A stretch of DNA of 64,000 nt. Origin: Caldalkalibacillus uzonensis. GTDB taxonomy: Bacteria; Bacillota; Bacilli; Caldalkalibacillales; Caldalkalibacillaceae. This document shows, piece after piece, positions 48,930-59,847 of this stretch (position 1 is its first letter; each line of letters opens with the position of its first letter). Location: contig NZ_JAUSUQ010000002.1 of assembly GCF_030814135.1 (NCBI RefSeq), positions 1 through 64,000 of the forward strand, in the 5' to 3' direction. Position numbers and translations under genes: made by a program. The notes beneath the pieces are model-generated. The model searched no databases. It was given only the letters and a program-made list of their open reading frames with translations, and had not been told where the DNA came from.

Positions 48930-49602
48930 CCAGTTTGTAACCCAGTCCCCGGATTGTTTTGATGTATCCCGTTTTGATCTTATCCCTCAAATGGGAAATG
49001 TGCACGTCAACGATACGTGTATCACCGATATAATCATAATTCCAGATCGCATTTAACAGTTGTTCACGGGTCAGTACACGGCCTTTGTGCCGAGCCAGAT
49101 ACAGCAGTAATTCAAACTCTTTTGGCGTCAGTTCCACTTTTTTACCATTGACAACCACTTCAAACTGGTTAGGGTCAATCGTTAGATCTCCAATCACAAT
49201 TTGCTGGTCTGGAGGAGAGTCTTTCTCCCTGTTCTGATCGGCTCGTCTTAAAATAGCTTTGACTCTGGCCACCACTTCACGGGGACTAAACGGTTTGGTC
49301 AAGTAATCGTCGGCCCCCAGTTCCAGCCCCAAAATTTTGTCCAACTCGTCATCTTTGGCCGTCAGCATTAGAATGGGGGTCATGTTGTTGCGGCCGCGCA
49401 AAGTTTTACATAGTTCCAATCCGTCTATATGGGGAAGCATCAAGTCCAAGATGATTAAATCAGGTGCTTCTTTTTGAGCCAAGTACAGAGCCGTTTTCCC
49501 ATCCAATGCGGTGACAACAGTATAACCGGCTTGTTCCAGATTAAATTGGAGCAATGTGACAATTGATTGTTCATCGTCCACCACAAGAATTTTTTTGGTC
49601 AT
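48907..49602 (-). CDS. phoP: Response regulator PhoP
   Basis: An OmpR-family regulator of about 231 residues. The receiver domain has phospho-acceptor Asp in DLIILDLMLPHIDG, with KPFSPREVV. The C-terminal winged helix is ELTPKEFELLLYLARHKGRV to TIRGLGYKLD. The start ATG 49602 follows GGAGGTTG. With PhoR it controls the phosphate-starvation response. A Na/Pi transporter gene lies 10 kb away. Confidence 0.95.
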   Translation of the reverse strand: MTKKILVVDDEQSIVTLLQFNLEQAGYTVVTALDGKTALYLAQKEAPDLIILDLMLPHIDGLELCKTLRGRNNMTPILMLTAKDDELDKILGLELGADDYLTKPFSPREVVARVKAILRRADQNREKDSPPDQQIVIGDLTIDPNQFEVVVNGKKVELTPKEFELLLYLARHKGRVLTREQLLNAIWNYDYIGDTRIVDVHISHLRDKIKTGYIKTIRGLGYKLDGPDRHE

Positions 49603-49710
49603 GTGCCAACCTCCACTCCAAGCTTCTTCTACCATTACTATACAACAAACACTACCCTTTAGTACAACTTAAGCATTCACGTTAGAAGCCAGACATCACT
49701 TGCACATAAG

Positions 49711-49737
49711 AAAAAGGGGGCTCTCTGCCCCCTTGGG
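49711..49737 (-). terminator. Terminator of citZ-icd-mdh
   Basis: Arms AAGGGGGC (49714-49721) and GCCCCCTT (49727-49734) with a 5-base loop are followed by TTTTCTT on the minus strand. Confidence 0.88.
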
Positions 49738-49768
49738 ATTGGTCTGTCTTTGGGTAATGATTGTCATT

Positions 49769-52026
<2,258 letters not shown>

Positions 52027-52108
52027 GTTTCATACCTCCACCTTTATTTTTTCTGGTTTGTCTTTCTCTGTCACGAAAAGAAGCGCCATCACAAACATAT
52101 CATTCGGC

Positions 52109-53218
52109 TTAACGGGCTTCAAGGGGCACGTACTCCTGTTTCTGCGGTCCAACATATTCAGCACGCGGACGAATTAAACGGTTATTGGAATACTGTTCCA
52201 AAATGTGTGCAATCCATCCGGACGTCCTAGCAACAGCAAAGATGGGGGTAAACAGGTCACGTGGAATGCCCAGACTGTGATAAACCGATGCAGAGTAGAA
52301 GTCAACGTTGGGCAGCAACCCTTTTTCCCGCTGAACCACTTCATCAATTTTAACAGACATATCAAACCATTTGGGTTCACCGGTCAGCTGGGTCAATTGG
52401 CGGGACATCTCACGCAAGTGTTTAGCCCGGGGATCACCGTTTTTATAAACGCGATGACCAAAGCCCATAATTTTCTCTTTGTTGGCCAGCTTGTTTAATA
52501 TATATGCTTCGGCCTTGTCCACCTCACCAATTTCTTCCAACATGGCCATCACTTGTTCGTTGGCACCCCCATGAAGAGGCCCTTTCAGAGCACCGATGGC
52601 AGACGTCAGACCAGAGTAGATATCAGACAGAGTAGCCACTGTTACACGGGCCGTAAACGTGGACGCATTAAATTCATGATCGGCATGCAAGACCAATGCT
52701 TTGTTAAAGGCCCTTTCTTGAATCTCGTCGGGCTCTTGACCTGTTAACATGTACAGGAAATTTGCGGCAAAACTTAAATCAGTACGGGGAGCAACAGGTT
52801 CTTTTCCTTCACGCAACCGTGCAAAAGCGGCAACGATGGTGCCGATCTTGGCCTGCAGACGCACAGCCTTGCGCAAGTTGGCTGCTTTGTCCATCACGTC
52901 CGCCTCGTCATCATACAGGCTGAGCGCAGACACGGCTGTACGCAGGGCAGCCATGGGATGGACCGTTTTGGGCATTAGACGCAGATGCTCAATCAATTCA
53001 CCGGGGAGATGGGCATTTTCTGCCAGATCTTTTTTTAGTTGATCAAGCTCGGCCTGGTTAGGCAGTTTACCGTACCAGAGCAGGTAGATGACTTCTTCAA
53101 AACTGGCGTGATCGGCCAAGTCATCAATATTTATGCCCCGGTAAGTGAGGACTCCGTCAATGATGGAGCTGATGGATGACTCAGCTGCCACAACACCCTC
53201 CAATCCTCGCGTTGTCAT
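52109..53218 (-). CDS. citZ: Citrate synthase
   Basis: 369 residues with catalytic residues in LHADHEFNASTFTAR, GPLHGGANEQVM and GFGHRVYKNGDPRAKHL. It is the short (type I/Bacillus) form and the first gene of the TCA operon citZ-icd-mdh. Confidence 0.96.
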   Translation of the reverse strand: MTTRGLEGVVAAESSISSIIDGVLTYRGINIDDLADHASFEEVIYLLWYGKLPNQAELDQLKKDLAENAHLPGELIEHLRLMPKTVHPMAALRTAVSALSLYDDEADVMDKAANLRKAVRLQAKIGTIVAAFARLREGKEPVAPRTDLSFAANFLYMLTGQEPDEIQERAFNKALVLHADHEFNASTFTARVTVATLSDIYSGLTSAIGALKGPLHGGANEQVMAMLEEIGEVDKAEAYILNKLANKEKIMGFGHRVYKNGDPRAKHLREMSRQLTQLTGEPKWFDMSVKIDEVVQREKGLLPNVDFYSASVYHSLGIPRDLFTPIFAVARTSGWIAHILEQYSNNRLIRPRAEYVGPQKQEYVPLEAR

Positions 53219-53524
53219 GTGGCATCTCTCCTTTGTCTATAATTTAAAGAAAATATAAAAACCACAAAAATAGTGAAGCAACATAATCATCATATAATCA
53301 TGAATATTAAACTCTACCAATAAGTATAAAGTATCTCCCTATGTTTGTGAACGATTACATAATCCTTCACTATTGTAGCATATATCCGCCAAGTTGTCTT
53401 TAATTCCATCTAGATTGTTATATTCCTTGACTGATTGGTCATACATTGTCCTAACGAATAAAAAAAGGTAAAATTTAGCTAAGAAGATCTTTGTTCACTA
53501 TCTCAAATCTGGGGGGTTTCCTGT
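53219..53524. promoter_or_regulatory. Divergent control region of citZ and ytvI
   Basis: This roughly 300-base AT-rich region contains two direct copies of ATAATCAT (53283-53290 and 53294-53301). It also has a 24-bp inverted repeat with arms GTGAA-C-GATTA and TAATC-C-TTCAC (53347-53370). A weak citZ promoter (TTGCTT, 18-base spacer, TATATT) may lie close to the gene. The repeats could be repressor sites (citZ is under CcpC/CcpA control in Bacillus), but neither matches a consensus I can name. Confidence 0.4.
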
Positions 53525-54637
53525 TTGGAACGTTCACTATTACTGGCTTCCGCCCGGGGCCTATTTGTCATTATCGCCATTATGACCTTGATTGTTGCCA
53601 TTTACCTCATCTTTCCATTAATTTATCCATTCTTGTTCGGGTTACTTTTAGCCCTGGTGATGAACCCCGTGGTCAATTGGTTGGAGAAAAAGGCCCGCTT
53701 CCCAAGATGGCTGGCTGTTCTGTCTACTATTTTACTGCTCTTAGCGGTGCTGGCCGCTCTCATCACCTTGGTTGTGGTGGAAATTGTGTCTGAGCTGAAC
53801 CGGCTGCAGGAGCACCTGCCTTATCTGTTTGAGGACTACATGGCGCAAGTGGAATTTTTCATTTTAAACCAGCTCTTTCCGGTTTATGACCGGATCATCT
53901 CCCTTTACGGCACCTTGGACGAAGAAGTTCAGCGCAACATTGAACATCAAGTGGAGAATTTCTCCAGCCAAATGGCCAGCGCCTTAACGGAAGCAGGAAG
54001 AGGTTTGATTAACGGTATTCTTTCCTTTCTCCGTTCTATTCCCATGATTGCAACCGCGTTTATTATTTCCCTTTTGGCCTTTTTCTTCCTTAGCAAAGAC
54101 TGGCCAAAATGGCAGGCATTTTTCACACGTATCGTTCCTGAGCGGGTACAGATCAGCAGCCGCTCCGTGATCCAGGATTTAAAAAGCGCTTTAGTTGGTT
54201 TCGTTCGCGCCCAACTCACCCTGATGTCCATTACGTTTCTGATCGTGTTAATCGGCTTCTGGATTCTGCGGGTGGAATACGCCTTAACCATCGCCTTGTT
54301 TATTGGTTTGGTGGATCTGATTCCCTATCTGGGTCCCGGTCTGATCTTCGTTCCCTGGATTATTTATCTGTTTATCAGCGGTAATTATTTTCTGGTCATC
54401 GGCCTCTCCGTTTTGTACGGGATCGTCATTATCCAACGGCAAATGATTGAACCCAAAATATTGGGAGACAATGTGGGACTTGATCCTTTGGTGACCCTCT
54501 TTTCCCTGTTTGTGGGCTTCAAGCTGTTCGGCATGATCGGACTGATCATTGGTCCTGTCAGCATGGTGATCCTTGGTGCCTTGCACCGGGCCGGAATCTT
54601 CCGGGATTTATGGCACTATGTCAAAGGAACGGCTTAA
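53525..54637 (+). CDS. ytvI: AI-2E family membrane protein YtvI
   Basis: 370 residues with about seven membrane segments and the UPF0118/AI-2E pattern: paired N-terminal spans, a long amphipathic region (EIVSELNRLQEHLPYLFEDY), then LTLMSITFLIVLIGFWILRV and GLVDLIPYLGPGLIFVPW. Bacillus YtvI (sporulation integral membrane protein) lies next to citZ. The start is TTG 53525, eight bases after GGGGGG. Confidence 0.85.
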   Translation: MERSLLLASARGLFVIIAIMTLIVAIYLIFPLIYPFLFGLLLALVMNPVVNWLEKKARFPRWLAVLSTILLLLAVLAALITLVVVEIVSELNRLQEHLPYLFEDYMAQVEFFILNQLFPVYDRIISLYGTLDEEVQRNIEHQVENFSSQMASALTEAGRGLINGILSFLRSIPMIATAFIISLLAFFFLSKDWPKWQAFFTRIVPERVQISSRSVIQDLKSALVGFVRAQLTLMSITFLIVLIGFWILRVEYALTIALFIGLVDLIPYLGPGLIFVPWIIYLFISGNYFLVIGLSVLYGIVIIQRQMIEPKILGDNVGLDPLVTLFSLFVGFKLFGMIGLIIGPVSMVILGALHRAGIFRDLWHYVKGTA

Positions 54638-54704
54638 AAAGAAAGTAATTGGCTTCAATGTTAAGAAAAACAGGAAAAGATACTAATCATGAGATCTTAT
54701 AGGT

Positions 54705-54746
54705 GGCTGGTCAGTTTGGCATTCATTGACCAGTCATCTTCTTTTA
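54705..54746 (+). terminator. Terminator of ytvI
   Basis: GCTGGTCA (54706-54713) pairs with TGACCAGT (54727-54734), followed by CATCTTCTTTT. Confidence 0.6.
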
Positions 54747-54796
54747 TAAATTTTATAGCATTACTAAAAAATAAGCCATATATGCCGAAATTATAA

Positions 54797-54823
54797 ATAT
54801 ATGATAATAATTTATTATTATTT
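54797..54823. promoter_or_regulatory. Operator-like element before the truncated chemoreceptor
   Basis: TGATAATA (54802-54809) and TATTATTA (54813-54820) form an imperfect dyad inside a 27-base stretch. By eye, 24 of the 27 positions match the element at 58182-58208 before the urocanase paralogue. It lies 58-84 bp before the GTG start at 54881. Confidence 0.5.
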
Positions 54824-54880
54824 GCGAAAATAATATGTGGATACTTAGTGTCAAATATTTTGGAAAGGAAGGAATGTAAG

Positions 54881-56128
54881 GTGCAAAAGGCAAGCATAAA
54901 AACCAAATTAATATTAACCTTTTGTTTGGTAGCCTTAATACCTTTGATTGTTGTCACTGTTCTCCTTGACAGGTTCATCTTAACAAAGGTGGAAAATGAC
55001 TATTTCATACGCAGTGAACGGGAATTGCTGCACATTGACTACGCCCTGACTTCCTATTTCAAATCGATCCATGAAGATGTCACGATGTTAGCAACCCATC
55101 CGGCCATTCTCACAGCGGATGATTCTATTACAAGTTATATGGAGTTTGAAGGGGAGGAAGAATATATTGAGATGACACCTTCCCAAAACGGGGGGATCGA
55201 AACTGAGATTTTCCATGTCTTCCGCCATTACGCGGAGTCCCATCACCATGCTGCCTATGTTTACATGGGCACGGAACATGGCGGGTATATCCAATACCCG
55301 GAAATGTTAACACTTGCCGGTTATGACCCCAGAGAACGCCCCTTTTATCAGTCAGCAGTCGAAAATCCTGGGGAAACTGTTATGACAGGTGCTTACCCTT
55401 ATTCTGAAGGATCAAGCACGGTCATTGTCAGCTCAGTCAGATCCATTGAAGACAATGGCCAATTGATCGGCGTGGTCGGTGTGGATGTGAGTCTGGAAGG
55501 ATTAACAGATATGATTGGTGAGGTTACCATTGGAGAGAACGGATATGTTATTCTTGTAGAAGATAATGGAACCATCCTTGCCCATCCAAGAAATCCTGAA
55601 GCCAATTTTAATCCCATTTCTTCTCTGGAACTTCCTAACTTAGAAGAACTGCGCCAGACAGCATTTTACAGCGCGGAAATCAATGATCAGCCCTACATTC
55701 TTCATACATATGTTTCACCAGAGTTAGACTGGCATTACATCGCAGTTATCGACAGAAATGAAATACTTCAGTCTGCTTTTCAAGTAAGAAAAGTCCTTTT
55801 AATTACAGGTGTTATCTTTGTCGCTTTTATCGGTCTGACAGCCTTCTTGCTGAGTTCGAGAGTAACCAAACGCCTCAACCGTATTAGCGCCTTAACAATA
55901 TCCATGGCTCAAGGAGATCTAAGCCAAAAAGCTGAGATCAGCGGCGAAGACGAGATCGGACAAATGGCCAGCAACTTCAATAAAATGGCAAACGGATTAA
56001 AAGAAATGATCTCCCATATATCCAAAGAAGCCCCATGGACCCCATTTTTCCAGTGGGATGGGCCCTTATGTCCCCAGTGGCATCGACTACAACTAAGCCC
56101 AGTGCAGCTGCCGGGAGCCAGCCATTGA
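54881..56128 (+). pseudogene. Truncated methyl-accepting chemotaxis protein (dCache sensor, signalling domain lost)
   Basis: The start is GTG 54881, seven bases after GGAAGGA. TM1 (LILTFCLVALIPLIVVTVLL), a dCache-type ligand domain (YDPRERPFYQSAVENPGETV, SVRSIEDNGQLIGVVGVDVS, GYVILVEDNGTILAHP), TM2 (VLLITGVIFVAFIGLTAFLL) and HAMP are intact. After LKEMISHISKEA (about 56030) the frame continues as unrelated sequence for about 33 codons, which is antisense to the neighbouring DUF917 gene. The cytoplasmic signalling domain (about 250 residues) is gone, so it cannot signal to CheA. The gene is broken by a rearrangement, not by a point mutation. Confidence 0.85.
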
Positions 56129-56450
56129 TACTGCTGGACATGCCGTTCTGAGGGGTCATGAGTCCAGTCACTTTTCCATCATAGTGATCCATAAGCAGTT
56201 TAACAGCTTTAATATAATCATTGCCAAGCATTTGCCAATCCGTTGTTCCCGCAGGAGCCCCAATGGCGGTTGCTGTGACTATAATCGCATCATCTGGGAG
56301 TTCATCGACCGAAACCAGCTTTGGTTTGCCTAATGTAATAGCAGCAGTACCGATTTCCAAACCATGGTCGACCCATCCCCCCCCACCAGAGGCAAACACG
56401 GATCCTCCTTTAACTGCGGCAACAACATCCTGTTTCGTTAGTTCTCTCAT
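55977..56450 (-). pseudogene. Truncated DUF917 family protein (S-methylthiohydantoin desulfurase-like)
   Basis: The first 140 residues are typical DUF917: MRELTKQDVVAAVKGGSVFA, SGGGGWVDHGLEIGTAA, NGMSSSINGWLPAAALGLVV and VDATGDIRAHPTGKMGSMGL. After GSMGL (about 56031) the frame enters sequence antisense to the chemoreceptor and stops at 55977. The family is normally about 360 residues, so the C-terminal 60% is missing. Family members act on thiohydantoin- or hydantoin-like rings. It lies 63 bases downstream of the urocanase paralogue. Confidence 0.85.
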
Positions 56451-56513
56451 GCTAATCCCCCTTACTTTGGTCAGTTTGTTTTCTTTGATTGACGCGATAA
56501 AAGCTGTGTAGGT

Positions 56514-58154
56514 TTATGTGGTTTGGATGCGCTTAATACCTTTCTTATCAACTTCATCCAAGGCCTCGCTATAACCCGCATCAGCATAACGCAATACACC
56601 AAGTCCTGTATCATTGTCCAAGGTATGTTTTAAGCGTAACTCGGTTTCTTGGGTACCATCAGCCACAACCGTTACACCTGCGCTGGTCATGTACCCTGTG
56701 TAACCGCCTCCCCCGGAGTGAATCGCAACCAAATCCGCCATGGAAGAACAGTTGAGCATGGCGTTTAAAAGGGGCCAGTCCGCAATGGCATCACTGCTGT
56801 CTTTCATTCTCTCTGTCATAATGTTGGGATGGGTCATGGCAGCTGCGTCCAAATGGTCGCGGGAGAAGGCGATGGGACCACTTAAGCTTCCTTCTCTGAC
56901 CATCTGATTGACAGCCAGGGCCAATTTACTGCGCTCTCCATGCCCAAACCAGGCGATGCGGGCCGGCAAGCCTTCTACCGGAATATACCGGTGAGCCAAG
57001 CGGATCCAATTGGTGATAATCTCATTCTCTTTAAATTCATCCAGAATAAACTGGTCGATTTTCTTGATGTCTTCTACATCGCCTGAAAGCGCCACCCAGC
57101 GGAACGGCCCAATGGCCCGGCAAAACAAGGGTCTGAGGAAGGCCTCGGTAAAAATATCAATCTCAAAGGCCTCTTTTACCCCATGCTGATAGGCCTGGGT
57201 GCGAATATTATTTCCGTTGTCAAAAACAACAGATCCTTTTTGTTTAAATGCCAGCATCGCTTTAACTTCTTTGGCAATGGAAGCCCGGGCATCTTGCTCC
57301 AACTGTTTGGGATTGTTGATTCTGGCTTGCTTAACCTCTTCTAACGTGTATCCTTCTGGAACATAGCCGTAAACTAAATCATGGGCGGAAGTTTGATCGG
57401 TGACAATGTCAGGCACTATGCCCCTTTCCAGAATCTTGGTATAAATGTCAGCAGCATTACCGACCAGGCCAACAGAAATGCTTTCTTTTTTGGCCACCGC
57501 CTGTTCGATCCAATGCAAAGCTTCGTCCAAATCACGGGTTTTCTTTTGCAAATACCCCACTGACAGACGTTTGTCGACACGGGCCTCATCCACTTCAACA
57601 CAGAGAATGGCAGCATTGGCCATGACACCAGCCAACGTTTGCGCGCCACCCATACCTCCAAGACCTGCCGTCAGAATAAAACGACCCGTCAAATCACCAT
57701 CAAAATATTTACGGGCAATAGCAGAAAAAATTTCATAGGTACCCTGAATGACACCCTGTGAGCCAATATATTGCCAAGCTCCTGCCGTCAGACCTCCCCA
57801 CATAATGAGGCCTTTCTGCTCCAACTCATAAAAATTGTCGCTAGTGGCCCACTTTCCGACCAGATTACAATTGGCCATAATGACAATGGGGGCAAAACGA
57901 TGAGTTTTAAAGACACCGATCGGCTTACCCGATTGGATGACCAAGGTCTCATCTTCATCTAGTGTTTTCAAAGCATCCACGATGGCCCGGTAAGATGGCC
58001 AGTTGCGAGCGGCTTTTCCTAAAGCGGCATAGACAACAAGCTCTTTTTGATTCTCTCCGTTTTCCAGTACGTTTTCCAACATGCGCAGCAATGCTTCCTG
58101 CCTCCATCCCTTACAACGCAGGGTTGAACCTCGTGCCGCTTTTATTTGTTCCAT
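56514..58154 (-). CDS. Urocanate hydratase family protein, divergent paralogue
   Basis: 546 residues, close to urocanase length (about 552-557). NAD-binding TAGLGGMGGAQTLAG, KAARNWPSYRAIV, RDHLD and KDSSDAIADWPLLNA are conserved. But the urocanase signature FQGLPARICW reads VEGLPARIAW, with Ala401 for the Cys reported as essential in the Pseudomonas enzyme. HHGGGVGMGYS also reads HSGGGGYTGYM. No hutH, hutI or hutG lies nearby. The neighbours are DUF917 and an IclR regulator. It probably hydrates a urocanate-like compound such as thiourocanate. This is inference. Confidence 0.85.
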   Translation of the reverse strand: MEQIKAARGSTLRCKGWRQEALLRMLENVLENGENQKELVVYAALGKAARNWPSYRAIVDALKTLDEDETLVIQSGKPIGVFKTHRFAPIVIMANCNLVGKWATSDNFYELEQKGLIMWGGLTAGAWQYIGSQGVIQGTYEIFSAIARKYFDGDLTGRFILTAGLGGMGGAQTLAGVMANAAILCVEVDEARVDKRLSVGYLQKKTRDLDEALHWIEQAVAKKESISVGLVGNAADIYTKILERGIVPDIVTDQTSAHDLVYGYVPEGYTLEEVKQARINNPKQLEQDARASIAKEVKAMLAFKQKGSVVFDNGNNIRTQAYQHGVKEAFEIDIFTEAFLRPLFCRAIGPFRWVALSGDVEDIKKIDQFILDEFKENEIITNWIRLAHRYIPVEGLPARIAWFGHGERSKLALAVNQMVREGSLSGPIAFSRDHLDAAAMTHPNIMTERMKDSSDAIADWPLLNAMLNCSSMADLVAIHSGGGGYTGYMTSAGVTVVADGTQETELRLKHTLDNDTGLGVLRYADAGYSEALDEVDKKGIKRIQTT

Positions 58155-58173
58155 GGAAGCCTGATCCTCCTTT

Positions 58174-58208
58174 TATTATCAATATATGATAATATATTAT
58201 CATTATTT
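58174..58208. promoter_or_regulatory. Operator before the urocanase paralogue (three half-sites)
   Basis: TATTATCA (58174-58181), TGATAATA (58187-58194) and TATTATCA (58195-58202) alternate in orientation. The central part ATGATAATATATTATCAT is a perfect 18-bp palindrome. It lies 20-54 bp before the urocanase start, between it and the divergent IclR gene, where IclR regulators usually bind. Confidence 0.65.
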
Positions 58209-58438
58209 AATGTCTATTTAACAAAATCTTAAATAAAAAGTCAATATTATTAGACTAAAAAAAATATCTTAATCCGCAAGCATTGATTAAATTCTAAAGA
58301 TTTGCTGCTCTCGTTAGATATACCCGGGTGATAAAATATGTGTACTAAAACAGATATAGAAAAAACACAGGACAAATGATTAAAGCATTTGCTGGTTGAT
58401 AGTAAGGAATAATAACTTCCCCTGGCCAATCTGTCATA
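58209..58438. other. Intergenic region between the urocanase paralogue and iclR-type gene
   Basis: AT-rich non-coding DNA. Apart from the operator on its left and the promoter on its right, I recognise no structure in it. The 123-codon antisense frame across it is not supported by an SD or by family resemblance. Confidence 0.5.
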
Positions 58439-58467
58439 TTGATTTGTCGTTAAAGCTTTAATATACT
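58439..58467 (+). promoter_or_regulatory. Sigma-A promoter of the IclR regulator
   Basis: TTGATT (58439-58444), a 17-base spacer and TATACT (58462-58467), followed 38 bases later by the ATG at 58506. Confidence 0.7.
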
Positions 58468-58505
58468 GTGGAAATGGAGATGACAATAAAATGAGGTGTC
58501 GGCCG

Positions 58506-59255
58506 ATGAACGGATCACAGACCCTAATACGGGCGTTAGATATTTTATTTGTGCTTGCTGAAGCTGATTCGACTCTCTCAGTCAGTGAGATTGCAGAAAA
58601 AGTATCTATACCCGAAAGCACAGCTTACCGCTTGTTGCATACACTAGAACAAAATGGGATTGTTGAGCGGAAAGGGAAAGGGAAAATAGGACTTGGATTG
58701 CGCATATTAGATCTGGCCCGGGGACTTCAACAGCAAATTGACCGGGAACTGTATGTGATTGCCCGTCCTTTTATGGAACAACTAACGAAAGTGATCAATG
58801 AAACTTCGATTTTAGCCGTCCGTACCGGTTTCCGGGCGATTTGTATTCAAAACGTTGAAAGTCAACGTTTAATCCGTTTGGCCATAGAGAACGGAAGAAC
58901 GCTTCCCTTACATCAAGGTGCCTCAGGAAAAGCGATTCTGGCCTTTGAAAGCAAAAAAGTATTACATAATGTGCTGTCCATGCTTCCTACAAATCAAGAA
59001 CAAGAAAAATTATTAAAAGATTTAGATGATATCAGGGCCAAGGGGTATTGTATCACTCTAGGTGAGGTTGACAAAGATGTATTCGGCATTGCAGCCCCGA
59101 TATTTGATTATTATAAACGTGTGATAGCCAGTTTAACCATCGCCGGACCAGCCAATAGACTGGCTAAAGAGGAGATGGGCACTTTAATTAATCAGGTGAC
59201 AACTACCGCCCAACAGATATCAGAAAAAATCAGCCGGTTACATCTGGAACAGTGA
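58506..59255 (+). CDS. IclR family transcriptional regulator
   Basis: 249 residues. The N-terminal winged helix (LSVSEIAEKVSIPESTAYRL, LHTLEQNGIVERKGKGK) is followed by the IclR effector domain (LPLHQGASGKAILAF, ITLGEVDKDVFGIAAPIFDY, ASLTIAGPANRL). ATG 58506 is preferred over 58491 because GAGGTG lies seven bases before it. It is divergent from the urocanase paralogue and probably regulates it. The effector may be the pathway's substrate. Confidence 0.92.
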   Translation: MNGSQTLIRALDILFVLAEADSTLSVSEIAEKVSIPESTAYRLLHTLEQNGIVERKGKGKIGLGLRILDLARGLQQQIDRELYVIARPFMEQLTKVINETSILAVRTGFRAICIQNVESQRLIRLAIENGRTLPLHQGASGKAILAFESKKVLHNVLSMLPTNQEQEKLLKDLDDIRAKGYCITLGEVDKDVFGIAAPIFDYYKRVIASLTIAGPANRLAKEEMGTLINQVTTTAQQISEKISRLHLEQ

Positions 59256-59318
59256 CAGCACGGACATGAGAATATCTCAACCGGCCTTTCGGTTCGAAAC
59301 AGGTTTTTGCCTAGTTGA

Positions 59319-59347
59319 AATGGCCTGCTCCTACAGAGCAGGCCATT
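59319..59347. terminator. Hairpin between the iclR-type gene and fxsA
   Basis: Perfect 12-base arms AATGGCCTGCTC and GAGCAGGCCATT with a 5-base loop. The genes converge here. The flanking U-tracts are short, so it may serve both directions weakly. Confidence 0.65.
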
Positions 59348-59405
59348 ACTGCCATAATCAAAAGTGCTGGTAAAATAGGAAGCGCTAATTCTAGGATGTA
59401 AATGG

Positions 59406-59798
59406 TTATTTTTTAATAATGATCAACTTTCCGCTCTTGATCCACCTTTCAAATAAACGGCGCAACCAGGCTTTAAAGATGTTGCGGGTGTTGGGCACAA
59501 GCAGCAAAAATCCGACGGTGTCTGTAATAAAACCCGGGGTGAGCAGAGTGGCCCCGCCCACCAGGATACAGGCTCCGTCAATAAGAGCGGAACCCGGCAT
59601 TTGGCCTTGCGATAGTTGGATGCGGATCAGTTGCAGGGTATGGAGGCCCTCCCGCTTAGCCAGCCACGCCCCTATCACGCCGGTTAAAATGACCAGCCCA
59701 ACCGTATACCAGGCTCCTATCCATTTCCCTACAGATAGGAGCACCCACAGCTCAATAACAGGGACAACGATCATCAGTAAAGCTAAGATACGAAACAT
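59406..59798 (-). CDS. fxsA: FxsA family membrane protein
   Basis: 130 residues with hydrophobic segments MFRILALLMIVVPVIELWVL and WYTVGLVILTGVIGAWLAKR, and GACILVGGATLLTPGFITDT, typical of FxsA. In E. coli it lets phage T7 growth escape F-plasmid exclusion. Its own role is unknown. The start ATG 59798 follows AAAGGAG, and the longer frame to 59867 overlaps the thioesterase gene. The pyk-fxsA neighbourhood is common in Bacilli. Confidence 0.9.
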   Translation of the reverse strand: MFRILALLMIVVPVIELWVLLSVGKWIGAWYTVGLVILTGVIGAWLAKREGLHTLQLIRIQLSQGQMPGSALIDGACILVGGATLLTPGFITDTVGFLLLVPNTRNIFKAWLRRLFERWIKSGKLIIIKK

Positions 59799-59847
59799 AG
59801 AGTCAACTCCTTTTATGGGGAACTCCTTTGCTGTGACCGGTATTAGT

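Noticed and set aside
53347-53370. Rex or Fnr/Crp site in the citZ-ytvI region
   Set aside because: The GTGAA/TTCAC arms are 14 bases apart, too far for TTGTGA-N6..8-TCACAA type operators.
58250-58621. 123-codon minus-strand frame antisense to the IclR regulator
   Set aside because: It has no SD and no family resemblance, and it lies over the IclR promoter and coding start.
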